Part shown: piece by piece, positions 42,001 to 50,991 of the stretch | Numbering within the stretch: position 1 is the first letter of the stretch | Layout of the letters: every line of letters begins with the position of its first letter | Assembly: GCA_003151475.1 (NCBI GenBank) | Contig: PLXQ01000066.1 | Location: 62,933 to 126,932, forward strand | Source of the DNA: Acidimicrobiaceae bacterium | GTDB taxonomy: Bacteria > Actinomycetota > Acidimicrobiia > Acidimicrobiales > UBA8190 | DNA length: 64,000 bases | Reading direction: 5' to 3' | Program-made: the position numbers and the translations under genes | The notes under the pieces: model-generated | Database searches by the model: none | The model's input: the letters and a program-made list of their open reading frames with translations, nothing else | What the model was told of the DNA's origin: nothing

Positions 42001-43749
42001 GTGAGCGCCCGGGCGCTGTGGTTCGGACCCGAGGGGCGGCCTCTCTTCGGATGGCTGCACCGACCCGACGACGGCCGGGCGCGGGGGGCGGTCGTTCTGT
42101 GTCCGGCGCTCGGGCTCGAGGGCGTGTGCTCGCACCGGGCCTACCGGCAGCTGGCCGAGCGCTTGGAGGAGCAGGGGATCGCCGCCCTTCGGTTCGACTA
42201 CGACGGCACGGGCGACTCCGCCGGCGGTGAGAGTGACCCGGGACGGGTCGAGGCGTGGATGGCCAGTGTGGGCGCCGCCGTGGAGCTCGTGCGGGGAGCG
42301 GGGGCGAGCCGGGTCGTCGTGGTCGGGATGCGGGTGGGGGCCACCATCGCCGCCGGTGCCGTGGCCCGCGCCGGTGTCGACGGCACTGGCGTCGACGGCA
42401 CTGGTGTTGGCGGTGCCGGTGTCGACGGAATGGTGCTGTGGGATCCGTGCGCGTCGGGGCGGACGTACCTGCGCGAACAGCGGGCGCTCGGGCTGATGAG
42501 CATCGGAGTCGAGACGAGCGACGACGGCTCGGTCGAGGTTCCCGGGATCGTGTACCAGGCCGAGACGGTGGAGGATCTGGGGGCGCTGACGATCGCCGGG
42601 ACCGAGGGTCCGCTGGCCGAGCGGGTACTGGTACTCGTCCGGGCCGAGCGGACGGCGAACAAGGCCATGGTGAGCCGTCTGCAGATGGATCACGTGGAGT
42701 GGGGGGTGGCCGAGGGCCAGTCCGAGATGGTGGACGTGGAACCGTGGCAGGTCCGGCAACCGACGGCGGCCATCGGGAGCGTGCTGTCGTGGGTGTCGGG
42801 GGTGCTGGGCTCGGAGGCGGGCCCGTTCAGCGATCTGCGGGCCGCCGTGGGCAGCGTCGAAGGGACGGCCGACGGCGGGGCGACGACGGAGACGATCGTG
42901 GAGATCGGACCGGTGGGGCTCTTCGGGATCGTGACGGAGCGAGCCGGGTCCGCCGGAGGGGCGACAGCCATCTTGTTCAACGCCGGGACGATGGACCATG
43001 TGGGGCCGTCTCGGCTGTGGGTGGAGTTCGCCCGGCGGTGGGCCCGGGGCGGGGTGCGGACGCTGCGGTTCGACCTGAGCGGTCTGGGCGACAGCCCGGT
43101 GCGGGTGGGGCAACAGATGGACGTGGCCTACCCGCCCGAGGCGCTCGACGACCTGTCCGAGGTGGTGAAGGCCATGGGACCCGACGGTGCCGGAAAGATC
43201 GTGCTGTCGGGGCTGTGCTCGGGGGGCTACCACTCCGTCGAGGGCGGGCTCGCTCTCGGGGTGCGGGCCGTGTGCCTGATCAACCCCAGCCTGATAGCGG
43301 CGCCGGCCGAGGCGCACGGGGACGACGGCGAGGAGCGGGCGGCCGAGATCGATCCCCGGCGACAGGCCACGACGTCCCGGAGGAAATGGGTGCGGGCGCT
43401 GCCGGGCCACGACTTCCTCGGGAGCATCGTCGATCGGCTGCCCGACGGAGCCTGGTGGTTGATCAACCGGGTGGCCGTCGGCAATCCCCCGGCGCGGATC
43501 ATCGAGCGGCTGGTCGATGCCGGGGTCGAGACCTACATCGTGGCCGGGGAGAGCGAGGCGCGGGAGATGCGCCGCGGTCAGGCCGCCGCCTTTCGGCGGC
43601 TGGCCCGAACCGGACGCTTCCATCTCGAGGTCGTGCCAGGCATCGACCACGAGTTGTTCGCCCGCGTCTCGCGCGACAGGGTGAGCCCGATGGTCACCGA
43701 GAGGATCCTGCGATCGGTGGCCACGAAGGACCCCGCCCATCGCGCGTGA
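42001..43749 (+). CDS. Tandem alpha/beta-hydrolase protein
   Basis: A 582-residue protein with two alpha/beta-hydrolase units. Unit 1 (about 1-240): VVLCPALGLEGVCSHRAYRQ, RFDYDGTGDSAGGE, and an elbow GMRVG where the nucleophile position is Arg, so probably inactive. Unit 2 (about 305-575): ILFNAGTMDHVGPSRLWVEF, RFDLSGLGDSP, elbow GLCSGG with Cys in the nucleophile position, and GIDHELF as likely His loop. The layout resembles hydrolases associated with exopolysaccharide/exosortase loci. A short repeat (GVDGTGVDGTG) sits in unit 1. Fourth gene of the carrier-protein cassette, so thioester release or transfer is inferred. Confidence 0.75.
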   Translation: MSARALWFGPEGRPLFGWLHRPDDGRARGAVVLCPALGLEGVCSHRAYRQLAERLEEQGIAALRFDYDGTGDSAGGESDPGRVEAWMASVGAAVELVRGAGASRVVVVGMRVGATIAAGAVARAGVDGTGVDGTGVGGAGVDGMVLWDPCASGRTYLREQRALGLMSIGVETSDDGSVEVPGIVYQAETVEDLGALTIAGTEGPLAERVLVLVRAERTANKAMVSRLQMDHVEWGVAEGQSEMVDVEPWQVRQPTAAIGSVLSWVSGVLGSEAGPFSDLRAAVGSVEGTADGGATTETIVEIGPVGLFGIVTERAGSAGGATAILFNAGTMDHVGPSRLWVEFARRWARGGVRTLRFDLSGLGDSPVRVGQQMDVAYPPEALDDLSEVVKAMGPDGAGKIVLSGLCSGGYHSVEGGLALGVRAVCLINPSLIAAPAEAHGDDGEERAAEIDPRRQATTSRRKWVRALPGHDFLGSIVDRLPDGAWWLINRVAVGNPPARIIERLVDAGVETYIVAGESEAREMRRGQAAAFRRLARTGRFHLEVVPGIDHELFARVSRDRVSPMVTERILRSVATKDPAHRA

Positions 43750-43799
43750 CGCGGAACGGTTGGTGACGCAGAGCAAAGCTCTACGACGAAACAGTCCCG

Positions 43800-44165
43800 C
43801 TACTTGTGCGACTTTTTCTTGGCGTGCTTGAAGGCGCACTGCCCGGTGGCCGTGCCGTTGGCCGTGACGACCTTCACCGTCGACTGCTGCTTGATGCCGG
43901 TGGGAACGGGAACCCTGATCGACTTGGCCCCGTTCTTGAGGGCGGTGACGACGTGGCCGTCGATGGCGATCTTGGTGGCGTTGGCCAGTGCTGTGCCGTG
44001 GATGGTGACGTTCTTGCCCATGGTGGCCGTGGCCGGCGCGCACGTGGTGATGGTCGGCGCCGCCGTCGTCCCTGCGGCCGAAGCCGGGCCGCTCAATGCC
44101 GTGGGCACGGCGACGCCGGCGAGGACGGCGATGGCGACGCCGGACGCGACAATGCGAACTCTCAC
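43800..44165 (-). CDS. Secreted IPT/TIG-like small protein
   Basis: A 121-residue exported protein from GTG 44165, with GGGGGGA just upstream. Signal peptide VASGVAIAVLAGVAVPTALS followed by GPASA. The mature part is one Ig-like (IPT/TIG) beta-sandwich: TITTCAPATATMGKNVTIHG, KIAIDGHVVTALKNGAKSIR, VVTANGTATGQC, with a likely disulfide between the two Cys, and a Lys-rich tail. Adhesion or wall association is possible; function unknown. Confidence 0.65.
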   Translation of the reverse strand: MRVRIVASGVAIAVLAGVAVPTALSGPASAAGTTAAPTITTCAPATATMGKNVTIHGTALANATKIAIDGHVVTALKNGAKSIRVPVPTGIKQQSTVKVVTANGTATGQCAFKHAKKKSHK

Positions 44166-44361
44166 TTTTGTCCCCCCTTCAGTCGTGACCCCCCCCGAGT
44201 CCTGACATGAGCACAGTGACCGACGTGTATCACCGTGCGCCCAACTGAAGGTCAAAAGTTCATGATCGGCAGGGGGCCGGTTGGGATGGGTACGGACAAC
44301 GGACGGACAACGACGACGGTGGTGCAGCCGGGCGCGGTGCGGCCGGTACGGTGCGGGGACG

Positions 44362-45093
44362 ATGGCGAGCGGGTCGGGTCCGGTGGCACTGGTGGGGTCG
44401 GGCGAATTCCTCGATCAGATGGTGGCCGTCGACGCCGGGCTGCTCGATGGTCGGCCCCCCCGGGTGGCCATACTGCCCACCGCCGCCTCGCTCGAAGGAA
44501 GCGGCCGGGTGAATTGGTGGCTCGAGCTCGGCCGACGCCACTACGGGGCCATGGGGGTGGAGGTGGTGGCCGTGCCCGTGGGCAACCGGGCCGAGGCCGA
44601 CGACCCCGGCTTGGCGGGACTGATCGACGAGGTGGGGCTGATCTACCTGTCTGGCGGCGACCCCCACCATCTCGCCTCCAGCTTGCGGGGCTCCCTCGTG
44701 TGGCGGGCCATCGTGGCGGCATGGCACGGGGGTGCCGCCCTGGCCGGGTGCTCGGCTGGGGCGATGGCACTTACGTCGGGTGCGCCGGCGGACCTCGGAC
44801 CCGGTGGGGTGCGGGGGAGCCGGGGTGCGGGGGAGCCGGGGCTGGGGTTGATCGGGCACCTGGCCGTGATCCCGCATTTCGACCTGCTCGAGCAGAGACG
44901 GCCCGACATCGTGGAGTGGTTCGGCGGCTGGCAGCCGGCGGGGACGACGCTCGTCGGCGTGGAGGAGGACACCGCCCTGGTGGGCGACGACGGTGGCTGG
45001 CAGGTGCAGGGGAAGGGCGCCGTCTGGGTGTTCGGGGAGGGGGAGCCTGAGCGTTTCGTCGACGGGGAGGCCGTCTCTCTGGCGCCGCCGTAG
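44362..45093 (+). CDS. Peptidase S51/type 1 glutamine-amidotransferase-like protein
   Basis: A 243-residue protein. The nucleophile elbow is AGCSAGAMAL with Ser, characteristic of S51 peptidases (dipeptidase E, cyanophycinase). VALVGSGEFLDQMVAVDAGL opens the fold, and LIYLSGGDPHHLASSL is the GG(D/N)xxxL loop. ATG 44362 is the start consistent with the first strand. Cyanophycin-type or dipeptide substrates are typical, but this shorter form may differ. Confidence 0.82.
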   Translation: MASGSGPVALVGSGEFLDQMVAVDAGLLDGRPPRVAILPTAASLEGSGRVNWWLELGRRHYGAMGVEVVAVPVGNRAEADDPGLAGLIDEVGLIYLSGGDPHHLASSLRGSLVWRAIVAAWHGGAALAGCSAGAMALTSGAPADLGPGGVRGSRGAGEPGLGLIGHLAVIPHFDLLEQRRPDIVEWFGGWQPAGTTLVGVEEDTALVGDDGGWQVQGKGAVWVFGEGEPERFVDGEAVSLAPP

Positions 45094-45199
45094 CCAGGAG
45101 ATCCGGCCCCGGAATGTCGGTCCCGGCCCGGGCGTTGGAGTCAGTGTCTGTCGGGCGCCGGGGATCGGTGGCCCCGTTTTTTCGAAAGGAAGGCCCCCC

Positions 45200-46156
45200 A
45201 TGCCGGCTGTGACCGTCGAGGACATCAGCATTCTGCCCAAGTTGCCCGTGGCCGAAGGGACCGAGCGGCCCGTGCTGTCTCTGACCAGCGCGCCGAGCGG
45301 GTTCGAAGGTGAAGGGTTCCCCGTGCGCCGGGCCTTCGCCGGGGTCGACCTGGCCCGGCTCGATCCCTTCGTGCATATGGACCAGATGGGAGAGGTCGAC
45401 TACGCGCCGGGCGAGCCCAAGGGGACGGCCTGGCACCCGCACCGGGGCTTCGAGACGGTGACCTACATGATCGACGGGACGTTTCAGCACCAGGACTCGG
45501 CCGGGGGCGGCGGGATCATCACCAACGGCGACACGCAGTGGATGACGGCCGGGGCCGGGATCCTGCATATCGAGGCTCCGCCCGAGGCGCTGGTGATGAG
45601 CGGCGGTCTGTTCCACGGGATCCAGCTGTGGGTGAACCTGCCTTCGGCCGACAAGTGGGTGCCGCCGCGCTACCAGGACATCCGGAGCAAGGAAGTGGCC
45701 CTGGTGTCCTCGGCCGACGGCGGTGCACTCGTGCGGGTGATCGCCGGAGAGGTGGGCGGGCACGGTGGTCCGGGGGCCACGCACACGCCGATGGCCATGG
45801 TGCATGCCACCGTCAGCCCCGGGGGGCGGCTCGAGCTGCCCTGGCCAAGCGAGTTCAACGCCCTCGTCTACGTGCTGGGCGGACAGGGCAAGGTGGGGTC
45901 CGAAGGTGCGGCGATCAAGACGGGCCAGATGGTGGTCTTCGGCGCCGGGGACTCCATGGTGGTGAGCGCCGACGAGCGCCAGGAGGGCCCGGCCCGGGAG
46001 CTCGACATCCTGGTGCTCGGCGGCCGGCCCATCGGGGAACCGGTGGCCGCCTACGGGCCCTTCGTGATGAACACACGGGCCGAGATCGCCCAGGCCTTCG
46101 AGGACTACGAGAAGGGGAAGCTCGGGGTCATCCCGGCCGATCACATCGGGCACTGA
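45200..46156 (+). CDS. Pirin-family protein
   Basis: A 318-residue bicupin. Metal ligands appear as HPHRG (two His) and the later His/Glu in GILHIEAPPEAL; FVHMDQMGEVDYAPGEPKG and FETVTYMIDGTFQHQDSAGG are family strands; the C-terminal cupin has PMAMVHATVSPGGRLEL. ATG 45200 follows GAAAGGAAGG. Pirins include quercetinases and redox-sensing co-regulators; the role here is unknown. Confidence 0.9.
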   Translation: MPAVTVEDISILPKLPVAEGTERPVLSLTSAPSGFEGEGFPVRRAFAGVDLARLDPFVHMDQMGEVDYAPGEPKGTAWHPHRGFETVTYMIDGTFQHQDSAGGGGIITNGDTQWMTAGAGILHIEAPPEALVMSGGLFHGIQLWVNLPSADKWVPPRYQDIRSKEVALVSSADGGALVRVIAGEVGGHGGPGATHTPMAMVHATVSPGGRLELPWPSEFNALVYVLGGQGKVGSEGAAIKTGQMVVFGAGDSMVVSADERQEGPARELDILVLGGRPIGEPVAAYGPFVMNTRAEIAQAFEDYEKGKLGVIPADHIGH

Positions 46157-46296
46157 TTCCGGTCGCCGGCCGCCCTGCGGCCAGGGCGCCGGAAATCCGG
46201 GCACGCGGGGCGGGACTTTGGTAAGACATGGGCGGATCAGTGTGTCGCGGCGGCCCGCACACCGGAGCGCGTCGTGACCGGCTAATGGAGGCGGCC

Positions 46297-46773
46297 ATGC
46301 GTACAAAGCACCTCGTCGGAGCGGTTGTGCTCGGTGGGTTCATATCCCTCGGCACACCGATGACGGCGTTCGCCGGTAGCGGCGGGACCGAGCACTTCAC
46401 CTTGGTGTTCACCTCCCAGACCGGAGCCGGGTCGATTTTCGCCTCCGGCGCCTTCAACGCCGGGGGGACGGACTATCAGGGTCACGGCACCGACCAGGCC
46501 GTGTTCGCCGACGGGGCGTTCAAGATCCACCACGGCGGGATCAAGGGAACGTTCCGCTTCGATCAGAAGACGTGCACCGGCCACCAGGGCGGGAGCGGTG
46601 CGTACACACTCGGCGGTGGGTACGGCGCCTACGCCAAGATCAAAGGCAGCGGAACGGCGCACCTGAATGGGACGATCGCCACGGGGCGCAATGCCAACGG
46701 GACGTGCAACTTCCACGACATCACCGCCTACTCACTGATCGTGCATGCCAGCGGGCCGGTGAGTTTCTCGTAA
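46297..46773 (+). CDS. Secreted beta-barrel-like hypothetical protein
   Basis: A 158-residue exported protein. GGAGG at 46287-46291 supports ATG 46297. Signal peptide HLVGAVVLGGFISLGTPMTA then FAGSGG. The mature part is a string of short strands: TEHFTLVFTSQTGAGSIFAS, GIKGTFRFDQKTCTGHQGG, GAYAKIKGSGTAHLNGTIAT. The repeated Gly-rich turns and 'GSGTAHLNGTI' pattern resemble allene-oxide-cyclase-like or similar calycin barrels. Two Cys may form a disulfide. No function assigned. Confidence 0.6.
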   Translation: MRTKHLVGAVVLGGFISLGTPMTAFAGSGGTEHFTLVFTSQTGAGSIFASGAFNAGGTDYQGHGTDQAVFADGAFKIHHGGIKGTFRFDQKTCTGHQGGSGAYTLGGGYGAYAKIKGSGTAHLNGTIATGRNANGTCNFHDITAYSLIVHASGPVSFS

Positions 46774-46826
46774 AACCTCGGCCTCGGCCGGCCCGTCTGC
46801 CCGACGGAGCCGGCGCGCAGTGACGG

Positions 46827-47579
46827 TTACCAGTTAGCGGTCGGCCATCCGTGGGTCGGTGTCGCCTCCAGTGCGTGGGTCAGCATCCGGCGGCGCATGA
46901 GAAGCATGGCGCCGAGGGCGACGAGACCCAGACCGGCAAACGCTGTCGTCCAGAAGGAGCTGTCGAGTCCGGTAAAGGCCAGGGCCGAACCCGAGACGAG
47001 GGTCTTCGATCCGGGCGCCAGGGTGACGATGTGGTTGGCACCGGTTCCCGCGCCCGTCGATCCGGCAGCGGTGCTACCTTGACCGGCCGTCGCCGGCGCG
47101 ACGTTCGAGCCACCGCCACCAGAGCCATTGCCGGCGCCACCGCCGGAGCCTGAACCACCGCCATTGCCGGAGCCGCCGCCGGATCCACCACTACCGCCGG
47201 ATCCACCGCCACCGCCACCGCCGCCATGACCGCCGGACAGGGTCACGCGCGCCCCGGAGTACCAGTGGTCGTTGCGCCGGACGTCGGCTTGGAGGGTGCC
47301 GCGCAGCGAGCGGGCCAGGGCGACGGAGAGGACACCTGACGTACCCGTATCGGAGCCGATGAGCTGGCGGTGACGCCAGACGTTCAGTATCCATGAAGTT
47401 CCCGTTGGAGAGGTGGCCGGGATATCGAAGGTGGCCACGCGGGGGACGATGCGCGGACCGGCGTGGGTGACGGCGAAGGCCGAGGAGGCGAAGCCGAGAA
47501 CACTGACCGCTGCGATCGCCACAGAGATAAAGAGTCTGGGCGCGGCCTTTGCTCCTGTGCGCACCTTTTCGCCCGCCAT
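46827..47579 (-). CDS. LAFTG cell-wall-anchored protein
   Basis: A 250-residue surface protein; AAGGAG precedes ATG 47579. Signal peptide LFISVAIAAVSVLGFASSAF; a globular N-terminal region to about residue 120; a Gly/Ser/Asn-rich linker of 50 residues; then the sorting signal LAFTG, hydrophobic helix (FAGLGLVALGAMLLM) and RRRM. LAxTG is the motif favoured by class E sortases of high-GC actinobacteria, which differs from the LPFTG at 39765. The tail beyond RRRM is 20 residues long, longer than usual. Confidence 0.8.
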   Translation of the reverse strand: MAGEKVRTGAKAAPRLFISVAIAAVSVLGFASSAFAVTHAGPRIVPRVATFDIPATSPTGTSWILNVWRHRQLIGSDTGTSGVLSVALARSLRGTLQADVRRNDHWYSGARVTLSGGHGGGGGGGGSGGSGGSGGGSGNGGGSGSGGGAGNGSGGGGSNVAPATAGQGSTAAGSTGAGTGANHIVTLAPGSKTLVSGSALAFTGLDSSFWTTAFAGLGLVALGAMLLMRRRMLTHALEATPTHGWPTANW

Positions 47580-47705
47580 TGGCACGATCTCCTTGGAGGG
47601 GTTAGAGGGGTTCCGCCGGAACCCCTTGCGCCGGAATTCCAGCACAACCGTAACCGGGATACAAGAGGGCACCCAGCGCCCTTTTGCGAGCGGCCAGCCC
47701 CTTTG

Positions 47706-50372
47706 TCACGATGAGGTGCCCACCCCGCTGAGCGTGACGATCAACGTTCCCTGGCCGTTCCCGGCATCGAATTTGTACTGGCCCGAGAACGCCCCCGACC
47801 GCGTCGGTTTGAAGGTGACGGCCTGCGTAACCCCGGTTTCGGGGTCCAAAGTGATGCCTTCGGGCAACGGCTGGGCCGCTGAAAAAGCGCCCGATGGTGC
47901 CGCTGCTCGCGAAATGGTCAGGGGGATGTTGCCGTTGTTGTTGATGTGGAAGGTGAGCGTCACGGGCTTTCCCACGGGTACGGATCCGAAATTAAGTTCA
48001 CCCGGAGTTAACGCCAAAACCGCCGCTCCCGTTACCGCCGATCCGGTCAATGGTTCGGACACCGAGCCCTGATCGCTGGCGATGGTGACGAACTGGTTGT
48101 CCGACTCCGGCGCTGTCGGGTCGTAGGTGACCGACGCCGTCACCGCTTGCTGTGGCTTCAGGACCGTACCCACCGGGGGAAGGCCCTTCACCGTGAAGGG
48201 AGCGGTGGCCGACCCGACGGCGGTGATCGTCTCGGGGCGGTCCCACGAGTTGGCCACGGTGAAGGTGAGGGTCTTGCCCCCCGCTCCGGTGTCGAGCACG
48301 CCGAAGGTGATGGGAGGGGCCGAGAGGAGCAGACCCGGAGCGGTGCCGTAACCCGTCAGCGACAGGGTCCGGGTACCGGCGGTACTGCTCACGGCCACGT
48401 TGGCCACCACCGTGCCCGCTGTTCGGGGTGTGAAGGTGATCGGAATGGTGATGCTCTGGCCTGCGGCCAAGGTGCGGCGGCGTGCGGGGCCGTGCACGGT
48501 GAATTCCTGACTCTGCTGGCCGAGGACGATCGGACCCGGGCCCTGGGCCGACCCCTGGAAGCCGGCGCCCGTGTTGGGCAGACGGCGGCCGGACACGCCG
48601 GGCACGTCCTGGACACCGGTGGCGGCCGACACGCCGGTGATGGCGATGGACCGGTTGGCCGTCACGGTGACGTTCTCTGTCTTGCTGGTGCCGACGGGGA
48701 CGCGCCCGAAGTCGACCGGCGCCACCTGCAGCGGCGCGTTCGACTTGGTGCCGAAGGCGAAGAGATTGCCGGTGCGGGTTCCGACATAGACCATGCCGTT
48801 GTAGGCGGTCGAGACCGAGAACTTCGACGCGATGGCATTGTTGGCGGGATTTTTCCCCGATCCGAGGGGCGCCGACCACAGAAGAGGCAGGGTGCCACCA
48901 CTCGGGATGGCTCCGTAGGCGCGCAGCTGGGCGTCGATCCCGGAAACCCCGTCGTCGTAGACGACCCAGATGACGGCGCTGCCGGGGGTGGTGCCGTTGC
49001 TCGTCACCGTGGGCGACCCCGACCCGTAGCCGAATGCACCAGCGCTCGTGCCGGCCGAGGTGAGCTGCGGCACGCCGTTGCTGTTCACGCCATAGCTGAG
49101 GGCCCGGAGATTGCCGCCCCCGGTCGACTCGGTGACGTAGACCCAGCCGCCCTCGCCTCCGTAGACAGCAGGGTGACCCCAGATGCCGTTGAAGGGGCCG
49201 AGCATCTGGATGGGGTCGTCGGTTGCGCCGGGGCCTTGTTCGCGGCCACCGAGGTTGTCGCGGTTCAAGAGGTAGATGCGCCCGTCCTTTCCCTCCTGGA
49301 CGAGCAGGTTCGGGTCGGTGGCTGTGCCGAAGTACTGCGAAGGCAGGGCGATGGGTCCTCCGGAGCCGAAGTCCTGGTCGTTCTGGTCGAGGCTCGGAGC
49401 ATTGGCGGGAGCGAAGTAGTCAGTGGGGGTGAACTTCCCGTTGCTGCCTACGGTGAGATCGACGACCGATTCGGACAGTGTCGATGGGGGATTGGTTCCG
49501 GCCGACGGCGGAGGGGCGATGCCGTTGCCGGTGGTGAGGAAGATGCGGTTCGTCCCGTCGGAGACGAGGCCAGCTCCGGACTGCCAGATGCCGGACTGTG
49601 AATTCTCGTTCGTTCCGACCCCTGATTCATCGCTCCACATGTCGGTCACGGAGTGGGTCGTGGTCGAGACTCCGACCACCACTCCCCGGTAAGGGACCTG
49701 GTCGCAGTCACCGGAGAAGGCGGCGTAGACCACGCCACCGAGGAAAAGCAACGCGGGGCGCTGCAGTTCGTTCGACTCGTTGAAGGGCACTCCGGGGGTG
49801 TTGTCGGGTGTGCCATCGATCTCTACCGGAAACCCCGGGACCTCTTGCCCGGTGGTGTCAGAAATCCCCTGCAGGTAGGTGTGGTTGTTTGACGGCCCCT
49901 TGCCCTGCTGCAGCCTGGTCGTCAGGTAGATGGTGCCCGTGGTGGGATCGACCACGGGGGTGGAGGTGGATCCCAGATCCGGGGCCAGGTCGCCGCAGGA
50001 GATGGTCGACGACAACAAGGGCTTCCCGAAATGGCGTTTCCACTGCACCGCGCCTGTGGTGGCATTGAGCCCGTAGGCCCAGGCTTTCTCGGTGGTGACG
50101 ATGATCGTCCCGTTCACGACCAGGGGCTGGGAGTAGATGGATCCTTTGAGCTTCCTGACGAAGACCTGGCCGAAGGAGGCGGACTGGACATCGGACGGCG
50201 AGAGGTTCGGCTCGTTCTGGTCCCAGCCCGAGCGCAGGTTGTCGTACGCCGCCGTGGTGACATTCGGTGGGGAACTTGCCAGTGCACCGGCGGCCACCAC
50301 TCCGAGGGTGGTGCCGACGACGACCAGGGCGGCCACAGCCGCAACGGTGCGGCGTGTGCGTAGCCGGCTCAT
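47706..50372 (-). CDS. Large exported beta-propeller protein with Ig-like (choice-of-anchor D/ASPM-SPD-2-Hydin) domains
   Basis: An 888-residue secreted protein. Signal peptide AVAALVVVGTTLGVVAAGAL. Residues about 40-560 look like a PQQ-type propeller: ITTEKAWAYGLNATTGAVQW and similar blades (VVDPTTGTIYLTTR, VQEGKDGRIYLLNRDNLGG). From about 570 three Ig-like repeats follow, each opening like VAPVDFGRVPVGTSKTENVT, PITFGVLDTGAGGKTLTFTV and LNFGSVPVGKPVTLTFHINN, the ASPM-SPD-2-Hydin type. No sorting signal or anchor. Probably a cell-surface or released adhesive protein. Confidence 0.8.
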   Translation of the reverse strand: MSRLRTRRTVAAVAALVVVGTTLGVVAAGALASSPPNVTTAAYDNLRSGWDQNEPNLSPSDVQSASFGQVFVRKLKGSIYSQPLVVNGTIIVTTEKAWAYGLNATTGAVQWKRHFGKPLLSSTISCGDLAPDLGSTSTPVVDPTTGTIYLTTRLQQGKGPSNNHTYLQGISDTTGQEVPGFPVEIDGTPDNTPGVPFNESNELQRPALLFLGGVVYAAFSGDCDQVPYRGVVVGVSTTTHSVTDMWSDESGVGTNENSQSGIWQSGAGLVSDGTNRIFLTTGNGIAPPPSAGTNPPSTLSESVVDLTVGSNGKFTPTDYFAPANAPSLDQNDQDFGSGGPIALPSQYFGTATDPNLLVQEGKDGRIYLLNRDNLGGREQGPGATDDPIQMLGPFNGIWGHPAVYGGEGGWVYVTESTGGGNLRALSYGVNSNGVPQLTSAGTSAGAFGYGSGSPTVTSNGTTPGSAVIWVVYDDGVSGIDAQLRAYGAIPSGGTLPLLWSAPLGSGKNPANNAIASKFSVSTAYNGMVYVGTRTGNLFAFGTKSNAPLQVAPVDFGRVPVGTSKTENVTVTANRSIAITGVSAATGVQDVPGVSGRRLPNTGAGFQGSAQGPGPIVLGQQSQEFTVHGPARRRTLAAGQSITIPITFTPRTAGTVVANVAVSSTAGTRTLSLTGYGTAPGLLLSAPPITFGVLDTGAGGKTLTFTVANSWDRPETITAVGSATAPFTVKGLPPVGTVLKPQQAVTASVTYDPTAPESDNQFVTIASDQGSVSEPLTGSAVTGAAVLALTPGELNFGSVPVGKPVTLTFHINNNGNIPLTISRAAAPSGAFSAAQPLPEGITLDPETGVTQAVTFKPTRSGAFSGQYKFDAGNGQGTLIVTLSGVGTSS

Positions 50373-50469
50373 GTATCCCCCCCGTTAGCGCCCGTCCAGA
50401 AGCATTCGGTGCCTGAGAGCTTAATGGGGGTGGCGGGCCCTCGGGAAAGGACGGAGGCGAAGACGGGGC

Positions 50470-50928
50470 TCAAACGCTCGAGCGTTGGCGCAGGACGTCG
50501 AGAGCGCGATCGGCGTGCTTCTGCATGCTCAACTCGCTCTTGATGACGCCGATGACCTTCCGATCGATGTCGATGACGAAGGTGTTGCGCTTCACGGGGA
50601 CAAGTCCACCGCCCCGCTTGACCCCGAAGATCTCGGCCACCTGGCGATCAGGGTCCGAGAGCAGCGGAAAGTCAAAGCTGTACTTGTCCGAGAATTCCTT
50701 CTGCTTCTCGACCGTGTCGGCCGAGATGCCGACGCGCTGACCGCCGGCCTGCTCGAACTCCTTCTTCAGGTCGCGGAAGTGACAGCTCTCCTTGGTGCAG
50801 CCATAGGTCATGGCCCCCGGATAGAAGAACAGCGTCACCGGACCAGCGGTCAACAGGTCGCTGAGCTTGCGGACGGTACCGGTCTCGTCGGGCAGTTCGA
50901 AGTCGGGAACCACATCGCCAATGTCCAT
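50470..50928 (-). CDS. bcp: Peroxiredoxin, BCP/PrxQ type
   Basis: A 152-residue thiol peroxidase. FYPGAMTYGCTKESCHFRDL carries the peroxidatic Cys44 and the resolving Cys49 five residues later, the PrxQ-alpha pattern. DFELPDETGTVRKLSDL and SFDFPLLSDPDRQVAEIFGV are standard. It reduces hydroperoxides using thioredoxin. Downstream of the ketosynthase on the same strand after 63 bases. Confidence 0.92.
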   Translation of the reverse strand: MDIGDVVPDFELPDETGTVRKLSDLLTAGPVTLFFYPGAMTYGCTKESCHFRDLKKEFEQAGGQRVGISADTVEKQKEFSDKYSFDFPLLSDPDRQVAEIFGVKRGGGLVPVKRNTFVIDIDRKVIGVIKSELSMQKHADRALDVLRQRSSV

Positions 50929-50991
50929 GGGCGGTGACCCTAACCCGCAGGTCGTGGCCGTGCTGGTCGGACGAGATCGATCTGTTGCGAA

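Noticed and set aside
41815..44043. Long minus-strand open frame of 742 codons
   Set aside because: It is the antisense of the ligase and hydrolase genes; the sequence is His/Arg/Pro/Gly-rich without any domain.
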